Positions 1 to 8,557 of a stretch of DNA of 64,000 bases are shown piece by piece. The stretch lies in NCBI RefSeq assembly GCF_011043525.1, contig NZ_JAAKGO010000004.1, forward strand, positions 62,001-126,000, written 5' to 3'. Both the position numbers and the translations under genes were made by a program. This DNA is from Sphingobacterium sp. SGG-5 (GTDB taxonomy: Bacteria > Bacteroidota > Bacteroidia > Sphingobacteriales > Sphingobacteriaceae). Each line of letters opens with the position of its first letter. Position 1 is the stretch's first letter. The notes beneath the pieces are model-generated. The model had not been told where the DNA came from, ran no database searches, and saw only the letters and a list, made by a program, of their open reading frames with translations.

Positions 1-847
1 TGCCAACGGAGCCTTGAACAAGGACTATATGGCCGATTTGGCAGGCGATATGCGTCAGGAGATCATGCAGCACAGCGATCCCAACTTGTACTATATCCAT
101 ATCTTGAAGCGTCTTGGACGTAATGCGCTGACCAATGTGCTTTATGACTACAGGGGTGTGTACAAATCGGACGAAGAAGTTCCGGTCAATCCGGCTACAG
201 GCCTACGCTATCGTCTGGGTGGCGTATTTGGCGATGATGCATTCTTTAGGGCAGGAGACCCTATCTTTACCGATCTGAACGGTGACTATGTGTTGAATGC
301 AGAGGATCTGGTAGCTGCCGGCAATTCGCAGCCACGGTTTACAGGAGGGTTTGGAGCAACTATACAATACAAAAATTGGTCTTTCCAACCGAATTTTGTG
401 CTGACGATCAAGCGTGACATCCTTAATAAGGCCATCGCCGACTATTTCAGGTCGTATTACAATCCTACAGGTTCTGGTAGTTTGCTGCCTATAGACCAGT
501 ATGACTATTGGACCCCTACAAATACTTCTGCAACTTATCCTAACCCGTTTGATTTCCGGAGGTCCAGTCTAGTCGACGCTTACAGATACAACTCTACGCT
601 GTTTCAGGAAGATGGTTCTTACCTGAAATTTAATTCAGCCACGTTGTCTTATAATTTTAAGAGAGAGTTTATACAATCGAGACTTGGTATTACTGGACTA
701 CGGTTGTTTTTGACCGGATATAATCTGTATACGTTTTCAAGATATTCAGGGCCTGATCCTGAGCTGGTCTCGGCTTTGGGGTATGATACGTCGGACGGTT
801 ATCCGCGGGCAAGGTCCTTTACGTTTGGTTTAGATGTTCAATTCTAA
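1..847 (+). CDS. SusC-like TonB-dependent outer-membrane receptor, C-terminal part
   Basis: Partial gene: the reading frame is already open at base 2, so only about the last 281 residues are present. The visible part is a run of alternating amphipathic beta-strands rich in Tyr, Phe and Asn, as in the barrel of RagA/SusC receptors, and it ends in an outer-membrane strand with terminal Phe (LDVQF). The next gene is a SusD lipoprotein, which is the hallmark partner. In this family SusC forms the TonB-powered channel that imports oligosaccharides or glycopeptides captured by SusD. The plug domain and carboxypeptidase-like N-terminus lie outside the window, so nothing can be said about a possible anti-sigma/FecR-coupled N-terminal extension. 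Confidence 0.93.
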   Translation, partial: ANGALNKDYMADLAGDMRQEIMQHSDPNLYYIHILKRLGRNALTNVLYDYRGVYKSDEEVPVNPATGLRYRLGGVFGDDAFFRAGDPIFTDLNGDYVLNAEDLVAAGNSQPRFTGGFGATIQYKNWSFQPNFVLTIKRDILNKAIADYFRSYYNPTGSGSLLPIDQYDYWTPTNTSATYPNPFDFRRSSLVDAYRYNSTLFQEDGSYLKFNSATLSYNFKREFIQSRLGITGLRLFLTGYNLYTFSRYSGPDPELVSALGYDTSDGYPRARSFTFGLDVQF

Positions 848-863
848 TAAAAATAGGTTTGTG

Positions 864-2426
864 ATGAAAAGAATATTAATATATATCATATCAGGTGTCT
901 CGCTGTTACTGTCATCATGTGGCAGGGAATTTTTGACGGTACGTCCTATTGAGGATCTGACGGGAAATAACTATTGGCAGACAAAAAACGATGTGGACAT
1001 GTTCGTCCAGGGCTTGTATTCCAATTTTAGAAATGCAACGATGAATCATGCTTTTTTCACGTCAACGGGTGATTTTCGCTGTGCGCCTATCGTGCGTACA
1101 CCGGGATCTAACGGCGCCGGAAGTTTTATGAATCATTTGACGTTTCTAAAGTACAATGATCTCAACGGGCTTTTTGCACAGTATTATTCGACGACCCGAT
1201 TGTATTCGGGTGGGGGTGTACCGGCAGAAAACAGCGATTATTTCGGGTTTAAGAATATCCGTAACTGGGGCCGTTTTTATTTGTTGATACAGAAGGCTAA
1301 TATTGCTATTTACGAAATCGGCAGGCTGGAGTCCGGTGTTATTTCGGATACCGAGAAGAAAAGGTATATCGCTGAGGCTGCATTTTTACGCGACCTTTCT
1401 TACTTCTTTTTGGTCCGTTTGTTTGGGGATGTACCTTATTACACCTCCGCATATTTTACAGATGCGGTAGGGCGCACGCCGATGCTCGACGTATTGGAAA
1501 AAACCTATCAGGATATGCTGTCGTATTATAAAGACCTGCCTTGGTCTTATACCGATCAGACTTTGGTGGGCAATAAGGCGATGCGTGGTAGCGCTCTGGC
1601 CCTGATGATGCATATCAACATGTGGCTGGCGGGTTTTTCGGACCTGGACAAATCTCAGTACTACAGACGTGTGGATGTGTTGGGTAAAGAGCTTGTTGAA
1701 GAAAACGAAGGAGCTTATGATCTCCTTCCACTGGAGAATACCAAGCAGATTTTTAAGGGACGTACAAAAGAAGGCTTGTTTGAGATTGTGCAGAATTACA
1801 ACTATGGCGAATTGTTCCACTTGTCTGCCCCGTATGCGGATTATGTGCTCCGTGCTCCTTATAAGACTCATTCTATCACGAAATCCTATATACACTATGA
1901 GCCGGATTTTATGAAGGAGATGTATCCCGAAGAAGCTTCCGATGCCCGAAAGACATTTTGGTTTGAGGATATCTATGCGACCAATGGGGATTTTGTCTGC
2001 CTGAAGTACACCAACGTATTTGCGGACGAAAATAACGAAGACTTCAACCCTGATGATAACCAGATCGTGTTTCGTTATGCAGATGCTATCCTGCTGCGGG
2101 CAGAGGCTCTGGCAGAGCTGTCGGACGAAGACGGTGCCAAGGATATGTTGAATATGGTGCGGGACCGTGCCAATGCAACGTTGATCACAGGTGAAAGCGG
2201 ACAAGATCTCAAGGATGCAATCTGGTGGGAGCGTGTCCGGGAATTATTGGGCGAAGGACACTTCTTCTATGATCTGGTACGTACAAAGAAGGTACTTAAC
2301 TCAGACTATACATCTGTACCGATGTCCGTCTCGGCTTTTAATCAAAGGGCATGGACATGGCCTATCGATGCATCGGCCTATATCAACAACCCGTATATGA
2401 CACCCAATAGGTATTGGAACTTTTAA
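864..2426 (+). CDS. SusD/RagB family nutrient-binding outer-membrane lipoprotein
   Basis: 520 residues. The start at 864 is preferred over an in-frame ATG 30 bases upstream because it begins directly with a lipoprotein signal (MKRILIY..., lipobox LLLSSC, Cys near residue 19). The upstream ATG would overlap the receptor gene and add a polar extension. The body is helix-rich with TPR-like segments and a C-terminal SusD/RagB module (RYADAILLRAEALAEL, then the RVREL..G.RFFDL-like signature seen as WWERVRELLGEGHFFYDL). SusD proteins form the lid on SusC and bind the glycan ligand at the cell surface. It lies 16 bases after the receptor stop and overlaps the next gene, so co-transcription is near certain. 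The ligand cannot be read from the sequence. Confidence 0.95.
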   Translation: MKRILIYIISGVSLLLSSCGREFLTVRPIEDLTGNNYWQTKNDVDMFVQGLYSNFRNATMNHAFFTSTGDFRCAPIVRTPGSNGAGSFMNHLTFLKYNDLNGLFAQYYSTTRLYSGGGVPAENSDYFGFKNIRNWGRFYLLIQKANIAIYEIGRLESGVISDTEKKRYIAEAAFLRDLSYFFLVRLFGDVPYYTSAYFTDAVGRTPMLDVLEKTYQDMLSYYKDLPWSYTDQTLVGNKAMRGSALALMMHINMWLAGFSDLDKSQYYRRVDVLGKELVEENEGAYDLLPLENTKQIFKGRTKEGLFEIVQNYNYGELFHLSAPYADYVLRAPYKTHSITKSYIHYEPDFMKEMYPEEASDARKTFWFEDIYATNGDFVCLKYTNVFADENNEDFNPDDNQIVFRYADAILLRAEALAELSDEDGAKDMLNMVRDRANATLITGESGQDLKDAIWWERVRELLGEGHFFYDLVRTKKVLNSDYTSVPMSVSAFNQRAWTWPIDASAYINNPYMTPNRYWNF

Positions 2427-3178
2427 TGCTCAAGACCATGAACAAGAAAATAACATATTATATCTTTTCGTTCACGATGTTGATCGTGACATTCTCCTCT
2501 TGTCAGAAATATTACATAGACTCGGGGACCCATGCTCCGAAATACGACGGTACCGTCATGGAATATATCAAGATGCGTAAAGATATCTTTGACTCGCTCT
2601 ATAAAGTCATCCAACTCTCGGGTTTGGAGAGCGAGCTCAATCGTAACGGTGTGACCTTTTTTGCACCCGGAGATGCTTCGATCCGCAAGTCTATATATGC
2701 ACTCAATGAAGTCTTACATATACTGGGGAGGGATACGGTTTATACCCTGGACCAGATCGATGCGGAGGTTTGGAGAGAATATCTTTCTATGTATATCTAT
2801 ACCAATACCTATCTATTGAAGGACATTCCTCAATTGGATACCAATAATATGAATGTATATCCCGGTCAAGCATTTTTGTCTATAGGCAACCAGAATATGA
2901 ATATGGGTGTGCTGTACAATGATGTGGTATCCAAGGGGGACAACAACCAGCAACAGGTGGTAAAATATGGAGGGTACAGGCAGCTGTATCTGTCTTATAT
3001 CGTGGATGTTTCCAATACAGAGGCTGCAGGAGGTATGGTTAATTCACCTGTAGCGACTTCGGATATACAGACCAACAACGGTGTGATCCATGCGCTCGAA
3101 TATAGAAGGCATACTTTTGGTTTTGTGGTCAACAACTTTATCAATTCGGCGTACACCAAGGGTATAAAAGATAATTAA
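2426..3178 (+). CDS. Fasciclin-domain lipoprotein
   Basis: 250 residues from an ATG that overlaps the SusD stop codon (TAATG). A second in-frame ATG at 2438 (MNKKITYY) is an equally good start. Signal peptide with lipobox TFSSC. The mature part looks like one fasciclin (FAS1) domain: a weak first half (VIQLSGLESELNRNGVTFFA), a central insertion, and the closing segment NNGVIHALE, which resembles the conserved H2 motif of FAS1 domains. FAS1 domains mediate adhesion or protein/glycan contacts. Its place directly after SusD is where SusE/SusF-type surface glycan-binding proteins usually sit, so an accessory surface-binding role is inferred. No catalytic motif is visible. Confidence 0.8.
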   Translation: MLKTMNKKITYYIFSFTMLIVTFSSCQKYYIDSGTHAPKYDGTVMEYIKMRKDIFDSLYKVIQLSGLESELNRNGVTFFAPGDASIRKSIYALNEVLHILGRDTVYTLDQIDAEVWREYLSMYIYTNTYLLKDIPQLDTNNMNVYPGQAFLSIGNQNMNMGVLYNDVVSKGDNNQQQVVKYGGYRQLYLSYIVDVSNTEAAGGMVNSPVATSDIQTNNGVIHALEYRRHTFGFVVNNFINSAYTKGIKDN

Positions 3179-3189
3179 TTGAAGAGAAG

Positions 3190-4791
3190 ATGAAAAGAGT
3201 TTTTCCTATCATATTACAACTCGGAATAGCTGTCGGTCTGCTGACGGTGACAGGCTGCAAGACGGATATCGGTCTCGGAGAAGATCCCTATGCGGGAGGT
3301 AAGGCTCCCTTGGGTGTGACGTTTGAAAACCTGAACAGGCCTTTGCCCAGTGCCCGGCCAAACGACGTGGTATTGTTGTCGGTACGTGGTCTCAAAGATA
3401 AAGAAGCCCGCTTAGAGGTATTTGTCAACGAAGAGGTGACGCAGGTGGTCGCTGTATCGGATTCGACGCTAGAGATACGACTGCCCCAACAAGTCTCTTC
3501 GGGTGCTGTCAAGGTCAAGATCGATGAGCAGATCTTTTTCGGGCCTAAGGTAACCGTAGAAGGAAAGGCCTCGTTTGACGCGGACTATGGCATAAAAAAT
3601 GGATTTACGGGCTCGGTCATGGAGATACTGAATGTGTCCGGTAATACGTGGGTAGTGGGCAATTTTACGGACTTTGAGTACGAAGCTGCTCCCAAGGTCT
3701 TCCGCAACGGCATACACATCATCAGTTCGACAGGCAATTCAGTGACCGATACGACGATCAATAAGATACGCTGGGGAGCCGTAGGCGGTCTCAGTTCGAT
3801 CACCCGTCTACCGGACGGCAGATTTGTTGTAGGGGGTACAATGGTGAGCTATGACAAGCGTCAGGTGTTCGGACTAACGAGACTGTTGTACAGAGGTGAT
3901 CTGGATACAGTCAAGGTAGAGCTGATCAATACCACGCCCGAAAAACCACAAAATGCATTGGACACATTGCCGGCATTCAATGCGAATCTGTACGGTCCGG
4001 TCGTAAAGGTGTTTGCTACGCCGGATACGGGAGTCATCGCTGTGGGGAACTTTTCCATGCATTCCTTTATGAATTATGAATATTCCTCCCGGGAGACGCG
4101 GACATATACCTTTACTCGAGTTAACAATCTGGTGAAAATACGTGCCAATGGACGGGTCGATTCGTCTTTCTCGTATCAGAATTTGGGTTCCAATGGCTTT
4201 ATCAATGATGCTATCCAATTGAATGATGGTCGTATAGTCGTTATAGGTTCTTTCACGACTTTCAATGGCACAAGTGCCAATCGTATCGTGGCTTTCAATA
4301 CGGATGGCAGTATCAGTACCGCTTTCGCAGCTAATATCGGACAGGGAGCCAATGATGAGATCGTCTCTATGACGTATAATAAGACACTGAATAAAATAGC
4401 GTTAGCGGGAAGATTTACCTCGTTTAATGGGCAGGCCGATAAATATGGAGTGGTGATCTTGAACGGCGATGGCTCTGTAGACAATTTCAAATTGGGCGAT
4501 GTGCATGGCAAGATACCCAACTTTGCGTATATCATGAATAACGGAAAGGTTTTGGTGACAGGCGATTTTGTTAAGTACAATGGCGTACATCGGTCTCAAC
4601 TCTTGATCCTGGAGGCCGATGGCAATGCATTGCAGGAGTATAATAATATCGGAGCTTTTGCCGGATGGATCAATACGGTCGTAGAGACGACTTCGAGTAT
4701 GGGATATCCCGCATTATTGATCGGAGGCTCTATCAGTATGGCAGATGGACGCAAGGTCGGTAATATCTTTAAGTTAGAAATTAGAAACTGA
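3190..4791 (+). CDS. DUF5008-type lipoprotein with IPT-like domain and beta-propeller
   Basis: 533 residues. Lipoprotein signal with lipobox VTGC (Cys23). Residues about 40-120 read as an IPT/TIG-like Ig fold (LGVTFENLNRPLPSARPNDV). The rest is a series of propeller-like repeats of the delta-60 kind (DGRIVVIGSFTTFNGTSAN, GRFTSFNGQADK, GDFVKYNGVHRS). The combination matches what is known as a DUF5008 protein with a DUF5122 beta-propeller in Sphingobacteriia. There is no nucleophile or metal motif, so a binding role at the cell surface is more likely than catalysis. It starts 11 bases after the fasciclin gene and ends 16 bases before the next gene, inside the operon. Confidence 0.82.
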   Translation: MKRVFPIILQLGIAVGLLTVTGCKTDIGLGEDPYAGGKAPLGVTFENLNRPLPSARPNDVVLLSVRGLKDKEARLEVFVNEEVTQVVAVSDSTLEIRLPQQVSSGAVKVKIDEQIFFGPKVTVEGKASFDADYGIKNGFTGSVMEILNVSGNTWVVGNFTDFEYEAAPKVFRNGIHIISSTGNSVTDTTINKIRWGAVGGLSSITRLPDGRFVVGGTMVSYDKRQVFGLTRLLYRGDLDTVKVELINTTPEKPQNALDTLPAFNANLYGPVVKVFATPDTGVIAVGNFSMHSFMNYEYSSRETRTYTFTRVNNLVKIRANGRVDSSFSYQNLGSNGFINDAIQLNDGRIVVIGSFTTFNGTSANRIVAFNTDGSISTAFAANIGQGANDEIVSMTYNKTLNKIALAGRFTSFNGQADKYGVVILNGDGSVDNFKLGDVHGKIPNFAYIMNNGKVLVTGDFVKYNGVHRSQLLILEADGNALQEYNNIGAFAGWINTVVETTSSMGYPALLIGGSISMADGRKVGNIFKLEIRN

Positions 4792-4807
4792 TTAAATTAG
4801 GGTAGTT

Positions 4808-6511
4808 ATGATATTGAATGTAAAGCAAACAGGTCGGTTATTTTTGACATTGCTGGCTTTGGCTGCGGTCGCTTGTAACAAGGACTTTCCAAACCTTTTG
4901 GACAAGGATTATAATAATAAGCCGATCGGTTCGCAGGCGAATAAAGTGGTATTAGTGGTCGTGGATGGCCTACGGGGAAATGCCTTAGCCGAAATCGATC
5001 CCGAGAACCTCCGTATTATTGCCCGGAATTCCTTATATACCAACTCCAGCCTGGCAGACCAGATGATTGGCCCTTTCACCCGGAATAAAGGGATGGCCAA
5101 CTTATTTACGGGAGTGACTTCGGCCAAGCATCAGGTGTCGGGAAACGATCTGGCGGTTATAGACAAGGCTACTTATCCGACATTTATCCAAAGGCTTAAA
5201 CAGACGTATGATGGTTTCAATTCCATAGCCTATACCACCGATGAGGACGTGAAGGATTACCTTTTTGATGATGCGGATAGCAAAGAAGTGTTGACCACGG
5301 ATGAAGAAGTCGTCGATAAAACGAAGGATGCGATCCTGAATCAGGAGGTTTCGCTGATCGTGTCACATCTGTCTGCCATTGATAAAGCAGGGCAAAGCAG
5401 TTCTTACGAATCGGACGATCCAGCGTATAGACAAGCGGTACAGGATTTTGACGGACAGATCAATGCGATCATCGAAGCAGTCAAGCAAAGGCCGAACTTT
5501 AAGGATGAAAATTGGATGGTTATCATCACCTCATCAATGGGAGGACCGATAGCGAACCCGGATCCGGATGATGTGACGGTGTTTGGCGATAGCAGGCGAA
5601 ACACCTTTACCTACGTCTATTCGCCTAAGTTTTCGCGCAAATATATAGCGAAGCCTAATTCTGCAGATGTACCTTTTGAGGGCAATTCGATACGATATAC
5701 CTATGTAGACCCGGCAGTCAATGCCCGGGTGGCCAATACTTCGGCATATAACTTTGCCACCAATCAAAATTTTACCATCAGCTTTTTCTATAAGGCTATG
5801 AATACAGACGAACAATATTATCCGGTTATTCTGTCCAAGCGAGTAGAGGGGTTCGGAGGACCAGGTTGGAACATGTTCTTGGAAGGGAGTAAACTTGGCT
5901 GGAATTCCAGTATAGGAGGGCAGCTGTTTACATCGGGTGAAGTCAGTGATGGCAACTGGCACTCGGTGACAGTGGTGGTTAATCGTTCGGTAGGTAAAGT
6001 TACCCTTTTTATGGACGGTGTGCCTCAGAGCAATAATTCGGCTAACGGTAATAGCCTGAATAATGTATCCCCCTTAGCTATTGGTAAATGGCCTGGAGAT
6101 GATAATAGCACTGCAGACTTCCTGTTGTGCAATCTGCAGATCTACAATACTGCATTTGCGGACGAAGAAGTGGAGGAGCTGTCGGGTATAGCGTTGGTAA
6201 AGGATGCGCATCCGAAATATGGCGATCTGGTAGGCTACTGGCCGGGCTATGAAGATATCGGTACAGCTATATTGACCGATCGCTCGGGCAGCGATAACAA
6301 CATGGAGATCACGGGGCCTTATACCTGGACGACGTTTAGCAACGTTGTCCGTCAGTTCAGACCTGACGTCACCGCCAGTTTTTACAATATGGTACCTAAT
6401 CAGGTGGATATTCCGTTTTTTATATATCAATGGTATGGTGTATTGCCGGCTTTGTCCTGGTCTTTGGATGGACAGGCATGGGCGCCTCCGTTTGCTATAC
6501 TAGAATATTAA
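4808..6511 (+). CDS. Alkaline-phosphatase-fold lipoprotein with LamG-like domain (DUF4983 type), probably degenerate
   Basis: 567 residues. Lipobox AVAC with Cys23. Residues about 45-290 follow the alkaline phosphatase/phosphodiesterase superfamily: VVLVVVDGLRG carries the first metal Asp (D53), a Thr in GPFTRNK could stand at the nucleophile position, and LFTGV follows. The usual DxxGH motif reads D192-K-A-G-Q196, and the usual SDHG motif reads S242-S-M-G, so by eye three metal ligands are replaced. Residues about 295-470 form a LamG/concanavalin-like beta-sandwich (FTISFFYKAMN, DGNWHSVTVVVN, FMDGVPQ). The tail fits DUF4983. It is a paralogue of the gene at 8558 and sits on the other side of the M60 peptidase. 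A binding or scaffold role is inferred. Confidence 0.8.
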   Translation: MILNVKQTGRLFLTLLALAAVACNKDFPNLLDKDYNNKPIGSQANKVVLVVVDGLRGNALAEIDPENLRIIARNSLYTNSSLADQMIGPFTRNKGMANLFTGVTSAKHQVSGNDLAVIDKATYPTFIQRLKQTYDGFNSIAYTTDEDVKDYLFDDADSKEVLTTDEEVVDKTKDAILNQEVSLIVSHLSAIDKAGQSSSYESDDPAYRQAVQDFDGQINAIIEAVKQRPNFKDENWMVIITSSMGGPIANPDPDDVTVFGDSRRNTFTYVYSPKFSRKYIAKPNSADVPFEGNSIRYTYVDPAVNARVANTSAYNFATNQNFTISFFYKAMNTDEQYYPVILSKRVEGFGGPGWNMFLEGSKLGWNSSIGGQLFTSGEVSDGNWHSVTVVVNRSVGKVTLFMDGVPQSNNSANGNSLNNVSPLAIGKWPGDDNSTADFLLCNLQIYNTAFADEEVEELSGIALVKDAHPKYGDLVGYWPGYEDIGTAILTDRSGSDNNMEITGPYTWTTFSNVVRQFRPDVTASFYNMVPNQVDIPFFIYQWYGVLPALSWSLDGQAWAPPFAILEY

Positions 6512-6523
6512 ATCAATTAAGTT

Positions 6524-8545
6524 ATGATGATGAAAAGATATCTTCGTTTTTTGGTCTTATCCATCGGGATAATAACTGTTGTCTCTTGCGGCAGGTATGG
6601 ATATGAATTCGCGGACGGCTACCAACAGGGAGATGCCGATGGAAAGACACCGCCCGATAATGATATGACTTTTGTAGACCGTTCGCTCATCGATCGGGCA
6701 CGTATATATCCGGGGTTGGTCGGGGAGAATGTACGGCGTATACCAGATACGACCATCATGTTGGATCTGGATTTTAAATGGATAAAGAGTATAGATCTCC
6801 GTGTGCAGGTGACTCCTACTCCTATATTGAGTACAGGACTGTATGCAGCTGCCGGTGAGAATATCCGCATCACAGTGCCTAACGGTGTTTTGGGGCTGAC
6901 CGTGCAGGTCGGTGCCCATCGGGATAATCTGACGGGTAAGGATCCGCTGCGTCGGGATCCGATTATCTACACGGTCAAAGAGCTTTTTCCGGGGGACAAC
7001 TATGTGCGAAACCCATACGGTGGAATTATCTGGATACATGCTGCACTGTCGAGATCACAACCTGTTGCATTGAAGATTTCAAATGCCGTGCGGACATCGG
7101 ACTTTATTCGTGGAGTGACCGATCAAGATCAATGGTTAGCCGATGTGGAGGCCAATGATGTACCTTGGTTGGAGTTGCGCTCCGAGCGTACTATTTTTGC
7201 CGTCCCGCGTGAATATGTAATACGGTACAAGGACAGGTTGAGCGTGGATAAGATCTTGGCGACATGGAATGAGATCTACGAAAAAGATTATTACGATTGG
7301 ATGGGGCTACAGCCCAATGTGACGGGGGACGACCTCCGTGATTCCTATCCACAGCTGCCGGAGCGTGGAGTGCTGGATATACAACCCTCCGCGGGATATG
7401 CCCATTCGGGATTTCCGTGGGTGGCACAACAAGATATGCACTGGTTCCTGATGTTTTCGAGCTACGATTACTTTGTGGGATCTATCAATACCGGCGAGGG
7501 AGCTTGGGGTACTTTTCACGAGATCGGACACAATTATCAGCAGCCATCTATATGGAGCTGGGGGGGTCTGGGAGAGACAACCAACAACCTGTTTGTCTTC
7601 AAAACGGCCAACCGTTATGGTAATCCTGCCATTGCCAATCACCCGGCATTACAGGGAGCTTTCACCAAGGCTTTGGCCTTTGCCGCATATAATAATGCGA
7701 AGAACTTTGCCAATCCGGGAAGTGATTGGACAGACGATGGTACCGTGCCGTTTTTTAAACTGACTCCATTTTTGCAAATTTTCAATAAGGTCAAGGGTAA
7801 GAACAATGAACCTGGATGGGATTTTATGCCATTTTTGTATACTAAGGCTAGACATTCAAAGACTGTATTTGTCTTGGATCAGGCTAAGATCGATTTCTTT
7901 TACCGTACACTGTGCGAATTTACAGGCAAGGACTACTTCCGTTTTTTTAATGCCTGGGGTATAGGCTTAAGTACGTTGGCACGTCGGGAAATGCGGAATA
8001 CATATGATCCGATGGATCAACAAATCTGGACGTATAATCCGCTGACAAACACCGGAGGAGATGGTGCGTTGGGTTCGAAGTATGACTTGAATGGTTCGCT
8101 GTTTCAATATTCGGCAAACTTCCCTGCTGCTACACAAACTGGTGACAATGGTGGCTTCGCTGTTCTAAATGATGGGGCGTATGGTACTGTGGATGCGCCG
8201 GGGGGCACTTATTTTCATACCTGCTACTCGGGCTGTGGGGCCGTACCTGTACCTTTCATCATCGATATAGATCTGAGCGGTGTAGAAGCCTTTAAAGGTA
8301 TCTATTATGGCAATAGGGCAAATAGCGGTTCGACTGTGCCGAGGATGATCGTCTCCATCAGCAACGATAACCATACTTGGACCGAGATCGCAGATTTTAC
8401 CAATCTCCCTACTACAAGGCCAGGCAGGATTGAGCGAGCGTTTTCTCAGGTTTATGAAGCACGATATGTGCGGGTAACCTTCCCACAATTGGCATCTAAT
8501 GGGCACATCATGCTATCGGAGTTAGGGCTGTTTTATGATAATTAA
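6524..8545 (+). CDS. M60 (enhancin-like) zinc metallopeptidase lipoprotein with C-terminal discoidin domain
   Basis: 673 residues. Starts at the first of three tandem ATGs; lipobox VVSC. After a linker the M60 domain spans roughly residues 90-500. It contains H332-E-I-G-H336 followed by Glu351 in GGLGETTNN, which fits the family's gluzincin pattern HExxHx(8,24)E. The last 130 residues or so form an F5/8 type C (discoidin) fold ending SELGLFY. M60 peptidases from gut and soil Bacteroidota cut O-glycosylated proteins such as mucins, and discoidin domains bind glycans. Together with SusC/SusD upstream this suggests surface breakdown of glycoproteins. All recognisable catalytic residues are present, so it is expected to be active. 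Confidence 0.92.
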   Translation: MMMKRYLRFLVLSIGIITVVSCGRYGYEFADGYQQGDADGKTPPDNDMTFVDRSLIDRARIYPGLVGENVRRIPDTTIMLDLDFKWIKSIDLRVQVTPTPILSTGLYAAAGENIRITVPNGVLGLTVQVGAHRDNLTGKDPLRRDPIIYTVKELFPGDNYVRNPYGGIIWIHAALSRSQPVALKISNAVRTSDFIRGVTDQDQWLADVEANDVPWLELRSERTIFAVPREYVIRYKDRLSVDKILATWNEIYEKDYYDWMGLQPNVTGDDLRDSYPQLPERGVLDIQPSAGYAHSGFPWVAQQDMHWFLMFSSYDYFVGSINTGEGAWGTFHEIGHNYQQPSIWSWGGLGETTNNLFVFKTANRYGNPAIANHPALQGAFTKALAFAAYNNAKNFANPGSDWTDDGTVPFFKLTPFLQIFNKVKGKNNEPGWDFMPFLYTKARHSKTVFVLDQAKIDFFYRTLCEFTGKDYFRFFNAWGIGLSTLARREMRNTYDPMDQQIWTYNPLTNTGGDGALGSKYDLNGSLFQYSANFPAATQTGDNGGFAVLNDGAYGTVDAPGGTYFHTCYSGCGAVPVPFIIDIDLSGVEAFKGIYYGNRANSGSTVPRMIVSISNDNHTWTEIADFTNLPTTRPGRIERAFSQVYEARYVRVTFPQLASNGHIMLSELGLFYDN

Positions 8546-8557
8546 TATAGAGCGTAT

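Noticed and set aside
1386..2204. A 272-residue reading frame on the minus strand inside the SusD gene
   Set aside because: It lies entirely antisense to a well-supported SusD gene, has no recognisable domain, and its Cys/His-rich content is a by-product of the opposite frame.
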